Positions 1 through 6,062 of a stretch of 17,283 bases of DNA are shown piece by piece. The stretch is taken from NCBI GenBank assembly GCA_900757205.1, contig CAAENA010000011.1:1-17283 (forward strand), read 5' to 3'. This stretch comes from an uncultured Collinsella sp. (GTDB lineage: Bacteria > Actinomycetota > Coriobacteriia > Coriobacteriales > Coriobacteriaceae). The stretch's first letter is position 1, and every line of letters begins with the position of its first letter. Under the pieces are notes generated by a model. That model was not told the DNA's origin. It worked only from the letters and a program-made list of their open reading frames with translations, and made no database searches. The translations under genes and the position numbers were made by a program.

Positions 1-59
1 GTTGGTAGAGCATAACCTTGCCAAGGTTAGGGTCGCGAGTTCGAGTCTCGTTTTCCGCT
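1..59 (+). tRNA. tRNA-Gly (anticodon GCC), 3' part; 5' end lies before the window
   Basis: The window opens inside the D loop. The D-stem 3' strand (8-11), a five-pair anticodon stem (13-17 with 25-29), the seven-base loop TTGCCAA (18-24) with anticodon GCC at 20-22, the T stem (35-39 with 47-51, one G-T pair) and the T loop TTCGAGT (40-46) are all visible. The 3' acceptor strand is 52-58 and the discriminator base is T59, as usual for bacterial tRNA-Gly. CCA is not encoded. The first seven acceptor bases and half the D arm are missing because of the window edge, not because the gene is broken. Confidence 0.93.
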
Positions 60-86
60 CTTTTTTATGTTTTGTTAAAGAGACGG

Positions 87-122
87 AAATCCCCGCAAGT
101 TTTATGCTTGCGGGGATTTTTT
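87..122 (+). terminator. Rho-independent terminator, probably bidirectional
   Basis: Thirteen perfect base pairs (87-99 with 107-119) enclose a seven-base loop, and a T run follows to 122. It ends the tRNA-Gly transcript. On the minus strand it lies about ten bases after the stop of the sufS-like gene. There it is followed only by a short A/T-rich stretch, so it may also stop the suf operon. Confidence 0.85.
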
Positions 123-132
123 ATTTCCGCAT

Positions 133-1083
133 TTATTCCTTTTTCAGGGAAAATCCCAGCATCATACCATCGTAGCTGTTTGCCAGCGATCCGATTGTTT
201 TAAGGGTGCTATTGTTGCTCTTGCTGGAAATCAGGGTAATCAGCTTTAAGAGTTTGTCCGAATTGAACAGCAGGTCCATCTTGCCCCACAGTACGCCGAT
301 GCCCATGGGGCCCATGGCCTTGTGTGCGCTAAAGGCAAAGAAGTCGGCTCCCAGGTCGGCCACATCGACCGGCATGTGCGGCAGCGACTGCGCGCCGTCG
401 ACGACCAGATAGCCGCCGTACTTGTGCACGAGCTTGCCGAGGTTCTTGACTGGGTTCTCGACGCCCAACACGTTGGAGACCTGTCCCACGGCCAGGATCT
501 TGGTCTTGGGACCCACCTTGGCAAGAACCTCCTCGGTGGTGAGCTGGCCGGTCTTGGTGGGGTAGAGGTAGACGAGCTTGGCGCCGGTCTCGCGGCAGAC
601 CTGCTGCCACGGAATCAGGTTGGAGTGGTGCTCCATGATGGTGATGACGACCTCGTCGCCCGGCTCGAGGACCGTGGGCGCAAAGCTCTTGGCGACCAGG
701 TTGAGCGACTCGCTCGTATTGCGGGTGAAGACGACCTCGTTGGCCTGGGGAGCGCCGATGAGGTCGGCGATCTGCTGGCGGACCTTCGCGATGGCCTCGG
801 TGGCCTCGACGGACAGCGAGTACAGGCCGCGCAGGGGGTTTGCGTTCATGCGCTGATAGAAGTCGCGCTCGGCGTCAAGCACACAGGCAGGGCGCTGCGC
901 GGTGGCGGCGCTATCGAGGAAGGCGATCTCGGGGTGCTGCTGGAACAGCGGGAACTGGCCCTTGTAGGGGTTGGTCTCGATGTCGACGGTAGGCCAGCCG
1001 CGCGAGGCCTCGTCGCTTGCGTCGAGCTCCATAGGCTCCGGTGCGGTACAGGTATCGCATTTAACGTGCTCGGTGTCGATCAT
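133..1083 (-). CDS. sufS: SufS-like cysteine desulfurase, C-terminally truncated and fused to an unrelated tail
   Basis: SufS is a PLP enzyme that takes sulfur from cysteine and hands it to the SufBCD scaffold. Residues from about 40 to 272 follow the family: LDSAATAQRP near the N-terminus, the EHHSNLIPWQ histidine motif, DGAQSLPHMPVD, and the PLP lysine K255 in SAHKAMGPMGIG. After GKMDLL (ending at position 268) the match stops. The remaining 44 residues are AT-richer and have no relation to SufS. Total length is 316 residues against roughly 400-420 for the family. The catalytic-cysteine loop and the substrate arginine, both in the missing C-terminal part, are therefore absent. The start is supported by AGAGGAG six bases upstream, and the gene overlaps sufD by four bases (ATGA). 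It is probably inactive as a desulfurase. An assembly chimera is the main alternative. Confidence 0.85.
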   Translation of the reverse strand: MIDTEHVKCDTCTAPEPMELDASDEASRGWPTVDIETNPYKGQFPLFQQHPEIAFLDSAATAQRPACVLDAERDFYQRMNANPLRGLYSLSVEATEAIAKVRQQIADLIGAPQANEVVFTRNTSESLNLVAKSFAPTVLEPGDEVVITIMEHHSNLIPWQQVCRETGAKLVYLYPTKTGQLTTEEVLAKVGPKTKILAVGQVSNVLGVENPVKNLGKLVHKYGGYLVVDGAQSLPHMPVDVADLGADFFAFSAHKAMGPMGIGVLWGKMDLLFNSDKLLKLITLISSKSNNSTLKTIGSLANSYDGMMLGFSLKKE

Positions 1084-2351
1084 GCGAGCTCCTCTTCAAA
1101 GTTGTCGATCAGGTTGTTGCCCAGGCGGACGACGGCTGCGCGGGTGCGCTCGTCGGTGGTGGAAAGCGCGGCGTCCTCCAGCTTGGCGCGGATGAACAGG
1201 TCCTCGGCGGAGTTTTGGTCAAGGCCGCGGCAGGCGAGGTAGAACAGCTGCTCGTCGCGGACGTGACCGATGGTGGCGCCGTGGTTGCCGGCGACGTCGT
1301 CCTCATCGCAGAGGATGACGGGAACGGTCTTGTTGTCGACGCCCTTGTTGGCCAAAAGCACCGTCTCGCGCTCGGTGCCGGTTGCACCCTTGCAGCCGTG
1401 CACGAGGTCGATGGTGCCGCGGTAGACCTTCTTGGACGTGCCGGTCAGCACGCCGTTGGCGTCGATCTCGCACTCGGTCTTGCGACCGCGGTGGCGCAGC
1501 TCATAGTTAAAGTCGCGCACCTGCTCGCGGGCGCCCAGGTAATCAGTATCGATGGTGACCTTGGCGGTATCGCCCAGCAGGTCGCCGGCAAGGCCGGTGG
1601 CGCTGGCGCCAGCACCCAAGACGGTGTGCTGCACGTTGACGCGCGCGCCCTCGTCCAGGAACAGGCCGGTGTCGTCGAGCGCGATCCAGCTATCGTCGAG
1701 CGTCTGCGTGCAGGTCACGTTGACGATGGCGTACTCGTGGGAGCACACGCGTAGCACGGAGCCCACGACACCCTCGCCGGCAATGGGGGAGTCCAGGGCG
1801 ATCTGCAGGTCGAGCGTTGCCTGCGGGCGGGCGACGACGTCGATGGCGGCGATGGCCGCGGCGGCATCGACACCGCTCACGCGCACAGCAACCGTGGCGT
1901 GCTTGTATGCGGGCACATCGATGACGATGCACTTGGTAGCGTGCTCGGCCAAGTAGGCGTAGGCAGCCTCGCCCATGCCGGTTTCGAAGGCTTCAGCGGG
2001 GGAGAGCTCCTCCTCGAGCTTAATGGCACCGGCCTGGTAGACGGAGGTGGCGGGCACGTCGAGCTCGGTCTCGGGCGTGATGCGGGCGCGGTCGGCGGCA
2101 TCACCGGGGGCGGAGGCGCGGCGCTCGGGGAAGCGCTCGGCCATGGCGTTCATGGCGGCGTCGAAGGTGTCGACAGCACCGCGGAACTGCTCGTCCAGCC
2201 CCTCGACCTCGACGGCCTCGGCAGGAGCGACGGCAAGCTCGTCCGAAAGCTCAAGCTTGGTCTGGTTCATCTTGAGCCAACCCCAAGTGGCAGCAGGCAT
2301 CGCATTAACCTGCTCGAGCGTGGTAGCAGCGGTGTTGGTGATCTGTTTCAT
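1080..2351 (-). CDS. sufD: Fe-S cluster assembly protein SufD
   Basis: SufD pairs with SufB in the SufBC2D scaffold on which Fe-S clusters are built in the cytoplasm. The protein has 423 residues, a normal family length. The variable N-terminal half is followed by the right-handed beta-helix core. The C-terminal signature runs from YRGTIDLVHGCKG through DEDDVAGNHGATIGHV to LACRGLDQNSAEDLFIRA. H357 in NHGATIG matches the conserved SufD histidine implicated in cluster assembly. The start codon overlaps the sufB stop by one base (TAATG) and has AAGGAG about ten bases upstream. The stop overlaps the sufS start. Translation is therefore probably coupled along the operon. Nothing looks damaged. Confidence 0.93.
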   Translation of the reverse strand: MKQITNTAATTLEQVNAMPAATWGWLKMNQTKLELSDELAVAPAEAVEVEGLDEQFRGAVDTFDAAMNAMAERFPERRASAPGDAADRARITPETELDVPATSVYQAGAIKLEEELSPAEAFETGMGEAAYAYLAEHATKCIVIDVPAYKHATVAVRVSGVDAAAAIAAIDVVARPQATLDLQIALDSPIAGEGVVGSVLRVCSHEYAIVNVTCTQTLDDSWIALDDTGLFLDEGARVNVQHTVLGAGASATGLAGDLLGDTAKVTIDTDYLGAREQVRDFNYELRHRGRKTECEIDANGVLTGTSKKVYRGTIDLVHGCKGATGTERETVLLANKGVDNKTVPVILCDEDDVAGNHGATIGHVRDEQLFYLACRGLDQNSAEDLFIRAKLEDAALSTTDERTRAAVVRLGNNLIDNFEEELA

Positions 2352-3763
2352 TATCCGATCGCTCCTTCCATCTCGAGCTTGATCAGGTTGTTCATTTCGA
2401 CGGCGTACTCCAGCGGCAGCTCCTTGGAGACCGGGTTGGCAAAGCCGTTGACGATCATGGTGCGGGCCTCTTCCTCCGAGATGCCGCGGCTCATCAGGTA
2501 GAACACCTTGTCGTCGCCGATGCGGCCGATGGTGGCCTCGTGGCCGATGTCGACGTTCTTGGTGCGGATGTCCATGGCGGGGATGGTGTCGGAGCGGCTC
2601 TGGTCATCGAGCATGAGCGACTGGCAGCTCACGGTTGCCTTGGAACCCTCTGCCTTGGGCGTGGCCACGATAGAGCTGCGGAAGGTCTGAATGCCGCCGC
2701 TCTTGGAGATGCCTTTGGTCTCGACGGTTGCCGAGGTATCGGGCGCGTTGAGCACGACCTTGCAGCCGGTATCCAGGTTCTGGCCGGCGCCGGCAAAGGT
2801 GATGCCGGTAAAGCTCGAGCGGGCGCGGCGGCCGTTGAGCACGCTCATGGGGTAGAGGTAGCCCACGTGGCTGCCGAAGGAGCCACTGATCCACTCGATG
2901 TCGCCATCCTCGTCCACGCGCGCACGCTTGGTGTTGAGGTTGTACATGTTCTTGGACCAGTTCTCGATGGTCGAGTAGCGCAGGTGCGCACGCTTGCCCA
3001 CAAAGAGCTCGACGGCGCCGGCGTGGAGGTTGGCAACGTTGTACTTGGGCGCGGAGCAACCCTCGATAAAGTGCAGGTCGGCATCGTCCTCGACGATGAT
3101 GAGCGTGTGCTCAAACTGGCCGGCGCCCTTGGCGTTAAGGCGGAAGTAGCTCTGCAGCGGGAAGTCCAACTTGGTGCCCTTGGGCACGTAGACAAACGAG
3201 CCGCCCGACCATACGGCGCCGTGCAAGGCCGCAAACTTGTGGTCGGTGGGCGGGATGAGCGTCATAAACTTCTCGTGGATGAGCGGTTCCCACTGTGGAT
3301 CGTGCAGGGCTTCTTCAATACCGGAGTAGACGATGCCCATCTTGGACGCCGTGTCCTGCATGTTGTGGTAGACGAGCTCGGAGTCGTACTGCGCGCCGAC
3401 GCCTGCCAGGTAGCTGCGCTCGGCGTCGGGGATGCCCAAGCGCTCAAAGGTGTTTTTGATGTCGTCGGGCACCGACTCCCAGTCGTGCTTTTGGTCGGTG
3501 TTGGGCTTGACGTAGGTGACGATGTTGTCCATGTCCAGGCCCTCGATCGAGGGGCCCCACGTCGGGTCGGGAAAACGATTGAAGATCTCGAGGGACTTTA
3601 AGCGCAGATCGAGCATCCACTGTGGCTCGTCCTTCTTTGCGCTGATCTCGCGCACGATGTCGGGCGTGATGCCGGCGTCGAGGCGCTCGAATCCCTCCTC
3701 GCCATAGGTGAAGTCGTAGAGGCTGCGGTCGATGTCCGCGACCTCGGTTCGGTTCTTGGTCAT
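2351..3763 (-). CDS. sufB: Fe-S cluster assembly protein SufB
   Basis: SufB is the core scaffold subunit that receives sulfur from the desulfurase and holds the nascent cluster with SufD and the SufC ATPase. The 470-residue length is typical. Conserved blocks include GAVWSGGSFVYVPKG, FIEGCSAPKYNVANLH, YSTIENWSKNMYNLNTKR, GSFGSHVGYLYPM, SRSDTIP (389-395) and, near the end, GHEATIGRIGDDKVFYLMSR followed by GISEEEARTMIVNGF. It has serine where the E. coli protein has cysteine before the TIP/TFP motif, which is normal in the Gram-positive SufB branch. AAAGGGG seven bases before the ATG overlaps the sufC stop codon, and the gap to sufC is 12 bases. Confidence 0.96.
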   Translation of the reverse strand: MTKNRTEVADIDRSLYDFTYGEEGFERLDAGITPDIVREISAKKDEPQWMLDLRLKSLEIFNRFPDPTWGPSIEGLDMDNIVTYVKPNTDQKHDWESVPDDIKNTFERLGIPDAERSYLAGVGAQYDSELVYHNMQDTASKMGIVYSGIEEALHDPQWEPLIHEKFMTLIPPTDHKFAALHGAVWSGGSFVYVPKGTKLDFPLQSYFRLNAKGAGQFEHTLIIVEDDADLHFIEGCSAPKYNVANLHAGAVELFVGKRAHLRYSTIENWSKNMYNLNTKRARVDEDGDIEWISGSFGSHVGYLYPMSVLNGRRARSSFTGITFAGAGQNLDTGCKVVLNAPDTSATVETKGISKSGGIQTFRSSIVATPKAEGSKATVSCQSLMLDDQSRSDTIPAMDIRTKNVDIGHEATIGRIGDDKVFYLMSRGISEEEARTMIVNGFANPVSKELPLEYAVEMNNLIKLEMEGAIG

Positions 3764-3775
3764 TGCGTCGCCCCT

Positions 3776-4576
3776 TTACGCCTGCTGCCCGGCAGCGGCG
3801 GCCTCGGCCTGGGCGCGCTGCTCGGCGGCTTCGCGCTCGAAGGTCTCAAAACCGTTCTTGTCGATCCAGGGGATGAGCGAGGCGTCATCCTCGCGCACGA
3901 TGTGGCCCTTGACCATAACGTGGACGCGGTCGACATCCAGGTGCTCCAGGATGCGCGTGTTGTGCGTGATGATGAGCATGGAGCCGTCGCAGCTCTTGCG
4001 GTAGGCGTCCATACCGTGGCTGACGGTGGACAGGGCGTCGACGTCCAGGCCGGAGTCGGTCTCGTCTAGGATGGCGAGCTTGGGCTGCAGCAGCAGAAGC
4101 TGGAGCATCTCGACCTTCTTTTTCTCGCCGCCCGAGAAGCCCACGCCCAGCTCACGGTTGAGGTAGGAGGTATCCATGTTAAGCTCGGCCGCGAGCTCCT
4201 TGACGCGACGGCGGAACTCCTTGCCCTTCATCTCCAGGCCGGGGCGGCCGGCGATGCTGGCGCGCAAAAAGCTCGACAGCGGCACGCCCTGGATCTCGAC
4301 CGGGGCCTGGAAGCTCAGGAACAGGCCGGCGTGCGAGCGCTTGTCGGTGGTGAGCTCGGTGATGTCCTGGCCGTCAAAGACGATGTGGCCGTCGTTGACG
4401 GTATAGACGGGATCGCCCATGACCAGGTGGCCAAGGGTGGACTTGCCGGCGCCGTTGGGTCCCATCAGCACGTGGGTCTCGCCGGCGGCGACGTTGAGGT
4501 TTACGTTGTGGAGGATGGTCTTCTCGTCCACGGAGGCGGTCAGACCTTCGATGGAAAGCAGCGGATTTGCGCTCAT
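3776..4576 (-). CDS. sufC: Fe-S cluster assembly ATPase SufC
   Basis: SufC is the ABC-type ATPase of the SufBC2D complex. With the chosen start the protein has 266 residues. It shows Walker A GPNGAGKST (39-47), the Q loop (Q90 in LSFQ), signature FSGGEKKK (147-154), Walker B LAILDETDSGLD (from 167) and the H-loop histidine H205 in ITHNTR. There are no membrane segments, as expected for the soluble family. The start at 4576 has AGAGAGGG seven bases upstream and gives MSANPLLSIEGL, a natural N-terminus. An in-frame ATG at 4604-4606 would add ten residues but has no convincing ribosome site. It is the first gene of the operon. Confidence 0.95.
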   Translation of the reverse strand: MSANPLLSIEGLTASVDEKTILHNVNLNVAAGETHVLMGPNGAGKSTLGHLVMGDPVYTVNDGHIVFDGQDITELTTDKRSHAGLFLSFQAPVEIQGVPLSSFLRASIAGRPGLEMKGKEFRRRVKELAAELNMDTSYLNRELGVGFSGGEKKKVEMLQLLLLQPKLAILDETDSGLDVDALSTVSHGMDAYRKSCDGSMLIITHNTRILEHLDVDRVHVMVKGHIVREDDASLIPWIDKNGFETFEREAAEQRAQAEAAAAGQQA

Positions 4577-4595
4577 GCTGTCCCTCTCTGTATAT

Positions 4596-4614
4596 GGTGT
4601 ACTCATGGGTGTAC
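4596..4614. repeat. Direct repeat GGTGTAC x2 in the sufC leader
   Basis: GGTGTAC occurs at 4596-4602 and again at 4608-4614, 12 bases apart (about one helical turn). Both copies lie downstream of the predicted suf promoter and before the preferred sufC start. They may be a minor regulatory site or chance. No known regulator is recognised. Confidence 0.25.
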
Positions 4615-4640
4615 GAAACCCTAGGAATCTTCTCGGAATA

Positions 4641-4668
4641 AAGTTACTATGGGTTCGGCGTTAGTCAA
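4641..4668 (-). promoter_or_regulatory. Candidate sigma-70-type promoter for the suf operon
   Basis: Read on the minus strand, a -35 box TTGACT (4668-4663) is followed after 16 bases by a weak -10 TAACTT (4646-4641). Transcription would start near 4634 and leave a leader of nearly 60 bases before the preferred sufC start. The -35 is good and the -10 poor, so the promoter may need help from a regulator. The twin dyads lie upstream of it. Confidence 0.45.
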
Positions 4669-4704
4669 GGGAAAACCCGACTAATCCACTCGACTTTTCT
4701 AGAT

Positions 4705-4737
4705 GTGGGACAAAATAACCTGTTGTGTTTGTCCCAC
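4705..4737. promoter_or_regulatory. Operator-like dyad 1
   Basis: GTGGGACAAA (4705-4714) and its exact inverse TTTGTCCCAC (4728-4737) flank a 13-base centre that contains AACCTGTT. The same architecture recurs 44 bases to the right. It lies between the divergent sufC and rrf2-family genes, so it is probably bound by the adjacent regulator. This role is inferred. The dyad is too far from any T run to be a useful terminator. Confidence 0.6.
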
Positions 4738-4749
4738 TTACTTAAGATT

Positions 4750-4780
4750 TGGGACAAACAAACCTGGTTATGTTGTCCCA
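4750..4780. promoter_or_regulatory. Operator-like dyad 2
   Basis: TGGGACAA (4750-4757) and TTGTCCCA (4773-4780) form an inverted repeat around AACCTGGTT (4761-4769), itself a small palindrome. It ends 20 bases before the regulator's start codon, where binding could block transcription or translation initiation. It repeats dyad 1 in both outer arms and central motif. Confidence 0.6.
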
Positions 4781-4800
4781 GATGCGATGGGAGGGTAGGT

Positions 4801-5232
4801 ATGCTCATTTCTTCCAAGGGCCGCTATGCCCTCCGGCTGATGATCTATATCGCAGCGCTTGGTGACGTCGAGGGCAAGATTGCCCTGCGCGAGGTCGCCG
4901 ACCGTGAGCACATCTCGCAGAAGTATCTGGAGCAGCTGGTCCGTCCGCTCATGAAGGCGGGCCTGCTTAAGAGCGTGCGTGGCAAGGGCGGCGGCTACAT
5001 GATGGCCAAGGACCCCGCCGAGGTGCGTGCCGGCGACATCCTGCGTGCCGTCGAGGGCAGCACGGCTCCGGTGGCGTGCGATGGTATCGACAACAGCTGC
5101 GCCCGCAGCGATCTCTGCTCGACCGTCAAATTCTGGCGCGGTCTGGACGACGTGATCGAAAAGTACGTCGACGGCGTGACGTTGGCCGACCTTGCTGCCG
5201 TCCCCGAGATCAACTTCGACATTAAGCTGTAG
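4801..5232 (+). CDS. Rrf2/IscR-family Fe-S-responsive transcriptional regulator
   Basis: The 143-residue protein has the Rrf2 winged-helix N-terminus: MLISSKGRYALRLM, then the recognition region HISQKYLEQLVRPLMKAGLL and the wing VRGKGGGYMMAKDP. Three cysteines, C93, C100 and C106, sit where IscR and related regulators bind an iron-sulfur cluster. The first spacing is six residues rather than the five of E. coli IscR, and no histidine follows as in IscR. The start at 4801 is set by GGGAGGGTAGGT directly upstream. An in-frame upstream ATG would run through the dyads and is rejected. It diverges from sufCBDS, so it probably represses or tunes that operon and itself according to Fe-S status. The exact subfamily (IscR, SufR-like or other) cannot be decided here. 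Confidence 0.92.
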   Translation: MLISSKGRYALRLMIYIAALGDVEGKIALREVADREHISQKYLEQLVRPLMKAGLLKSVRGKGGGYMMAKDPAEVRAGDILRAVEGSTAPVACDGIDNSCARSDLCSTVKFWRGLDDVIEKYVDGVTLADLAAVPEINFDIKL

Positions 5233-5240
5233 GGCTGCAG

Positions 5241-5528
5241 ATGGTATCTCTCGACAAGGTGTACAAGCAAATTGAGATTTTTGCTCGGGAATGTGACGCC
5301 GAGAGGGTTGTGCTGTTTGGTTCTCGTGCCCGCGGTGACAACTTGCCTAAGAGCGATATTGATATTGCTGTAGCGGGTTGCCGGGATTTCGACCGTTTTT
5401 CATATCTGATTGATGAGCATCTTGATACTCTTTTAGATATAGACGTCGTCAATCTCGATGGGTCCTTATCGCAGCAATTGCTCGATGAAATTGCCAGGGA
5501 TGGTGTGATTCTGTATGAAAAAATATGA
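5241..5528 (+). CDS. mntA: MntA/HI0073-type minimal nucleotidyltransferase (putative antitoxin)
   Basis: This small 95-residue protein is a minimal nucleotidyltransferase of the DNA polymerase beta fold. The GSX10DXD motif is exact: G27-S28, then D39 and D41 in SDIDIAV. A third acidic site follows around D66/D68 in DIDVV. In characterised MntA proteins this enzyme transfers AMP to a tyrosine of the partner HEPN toxin and silences it. The ATG is six bases after AGGG, which overlaps the stop of the upstream regulator. The gap to that regulator is eight bases, so co-transcription is likely. The 3' end overlaps the partner by 14 bases. Base composition is AT-richer than the flanking suf genes, which suggests acquisition by transfer. 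Confidence 0.85.
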   Translation: MVSLDKVYKQIEIFARECDAERVVLFGSRARGDNLPKSDIDIAVAGCRDFDRFSYLIDEHLDTLLDIDVVNLDGSLSQQLLDEIARDGVILYEKI

Positions 5529-5934
5529 GAACTTTGCCAGCGCCTTGGCGAATCTTGAGGATGCGCCCAATCAGGATCTTAACAATGATTTTGTTCAGAG
5601 TGGATTGATTAATAAATTCAATCTTCAATTTGAACTGAGTTGGAAGCTCCTTAAGCGTCTGCTTGAGTATGAGGGAGCCACGCTTGCCGCGTCGGGGTCT
5701 CCTCGTGCCATCTTAAAGGAGGCCTACCGATTCTACGACTTTATTGATGAGGCGGCCTGGCTAGATATGCTCAGAGATCGCAATACGAACGTTCATATCT
5801 ACGACAACAAGCTCGCTCAAGATTTGATTCAGCGCATCTTGAACGTCTATATTCCCGCTTTCTGCCAGCTGAGAGAAGGACTGATGGGGCGTTACGGCGA
5901 TCTTCTTCTGGTGCCCGACGATCAGTTTGTCTAA
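5515..5934 (+). CDS. hepT: HepT/HI0074-type HEPN protein (putative toxin / nucleotidyltransferase-binding partner)
   Basis: The 139-residue, mostly helical protein fits the HI0074 family, annotated as nucleotidyltransferase substrate-binding protein and belonging to the HEPN superfamily. The diagnostic RX4HXY motif is intact: R89-NTNV-H94-I-Y96. In HepT toxins R and H form the RNase site, and the tyrosine is the residue AMPylated by MntA. The N-terminal helix pair contains the family-like stretch FNLQFELSWKLLKRLLEYEG. The start lies inside the end of the nucleotidyltransferase gene and has no clear ribosome site, which suggests translational coupling. Activity as a toxin is inferred from the intact motif. 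HI0074-type proteins are less well characterised than the classical HepT pair. Confidence 0.83.
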   Translation: MKKYENFASALANLEDAPNQDLNNDFVQSGLINKFNLQFELSWKLLKRLLEYEGATLAASGSPRAILKEAYRFYDFIDEAAWLDMLRDRNTNVHIYDNKLAQDLIQRILNVYIPAFCQLREGLMGRYGDLLLVPDDQFV

Positions 5935-6050
5935 TTCCTTAAGATTCCGCGGAGGGTTGTTGCCGTTTACCGAGGGGTTGTTGTGCAATAACGGGCGAGC
6001 TGCAATACTTATCTCTATCTTTGCAAACTGCACTTTAACTACACCAATGC

Positions 6051-6058
6051 AGGGAGGA
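6051..6058 (+). promoter_or_regulatory. Ribosome binding site of the surface protein
   Basis: AGGGAGGA lies four bases before the ATG at 6063 and fixes that start. The 128-base gap behind the HEPN gene also contains TTG-rich and TAC/TAT-rich boxes that could be a promoter. I could not single out a convincing pair. Confidence 0.6.
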
Positions 6059-6062
6059 TTTT

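Noticed and set aside
133..267. Frameshift as the reason for the odd sufS tail
   Set aside because: Reading the other two minus-strand frames past position 268 did not show the expected SufS C-terminal motifs, so a simple frameshift does not explain the loss.
60..280. Repeat of the tRNA-Gly 3' end (attachment site) near the sufS break
   Set aside because: I looked for the T-loop and acceptor sequence around 240-290 and saw no second copy, so a classic att duplication is not supported in this window.
322..1242. 306-codon plus-strand frame opposite sufS and sufD
   Set aside because: It is antisense to two recognised genes and has no motif or ribosome site.
2540..3601. 353-codon plus-strand frame opposite sufB
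   Set aside because: SufB is unmistakable on the minus strand. The plus reading is a low-complexity Val/Gly/Ala/Asp mirror.
4705..4800. N-terminal extension of the Rrf2 regulator from an upstream ATG
   Set aside because: The extension would translate the two dyads. The ATG at 4801 has the strong ribosome site and gives the family N-terminus.
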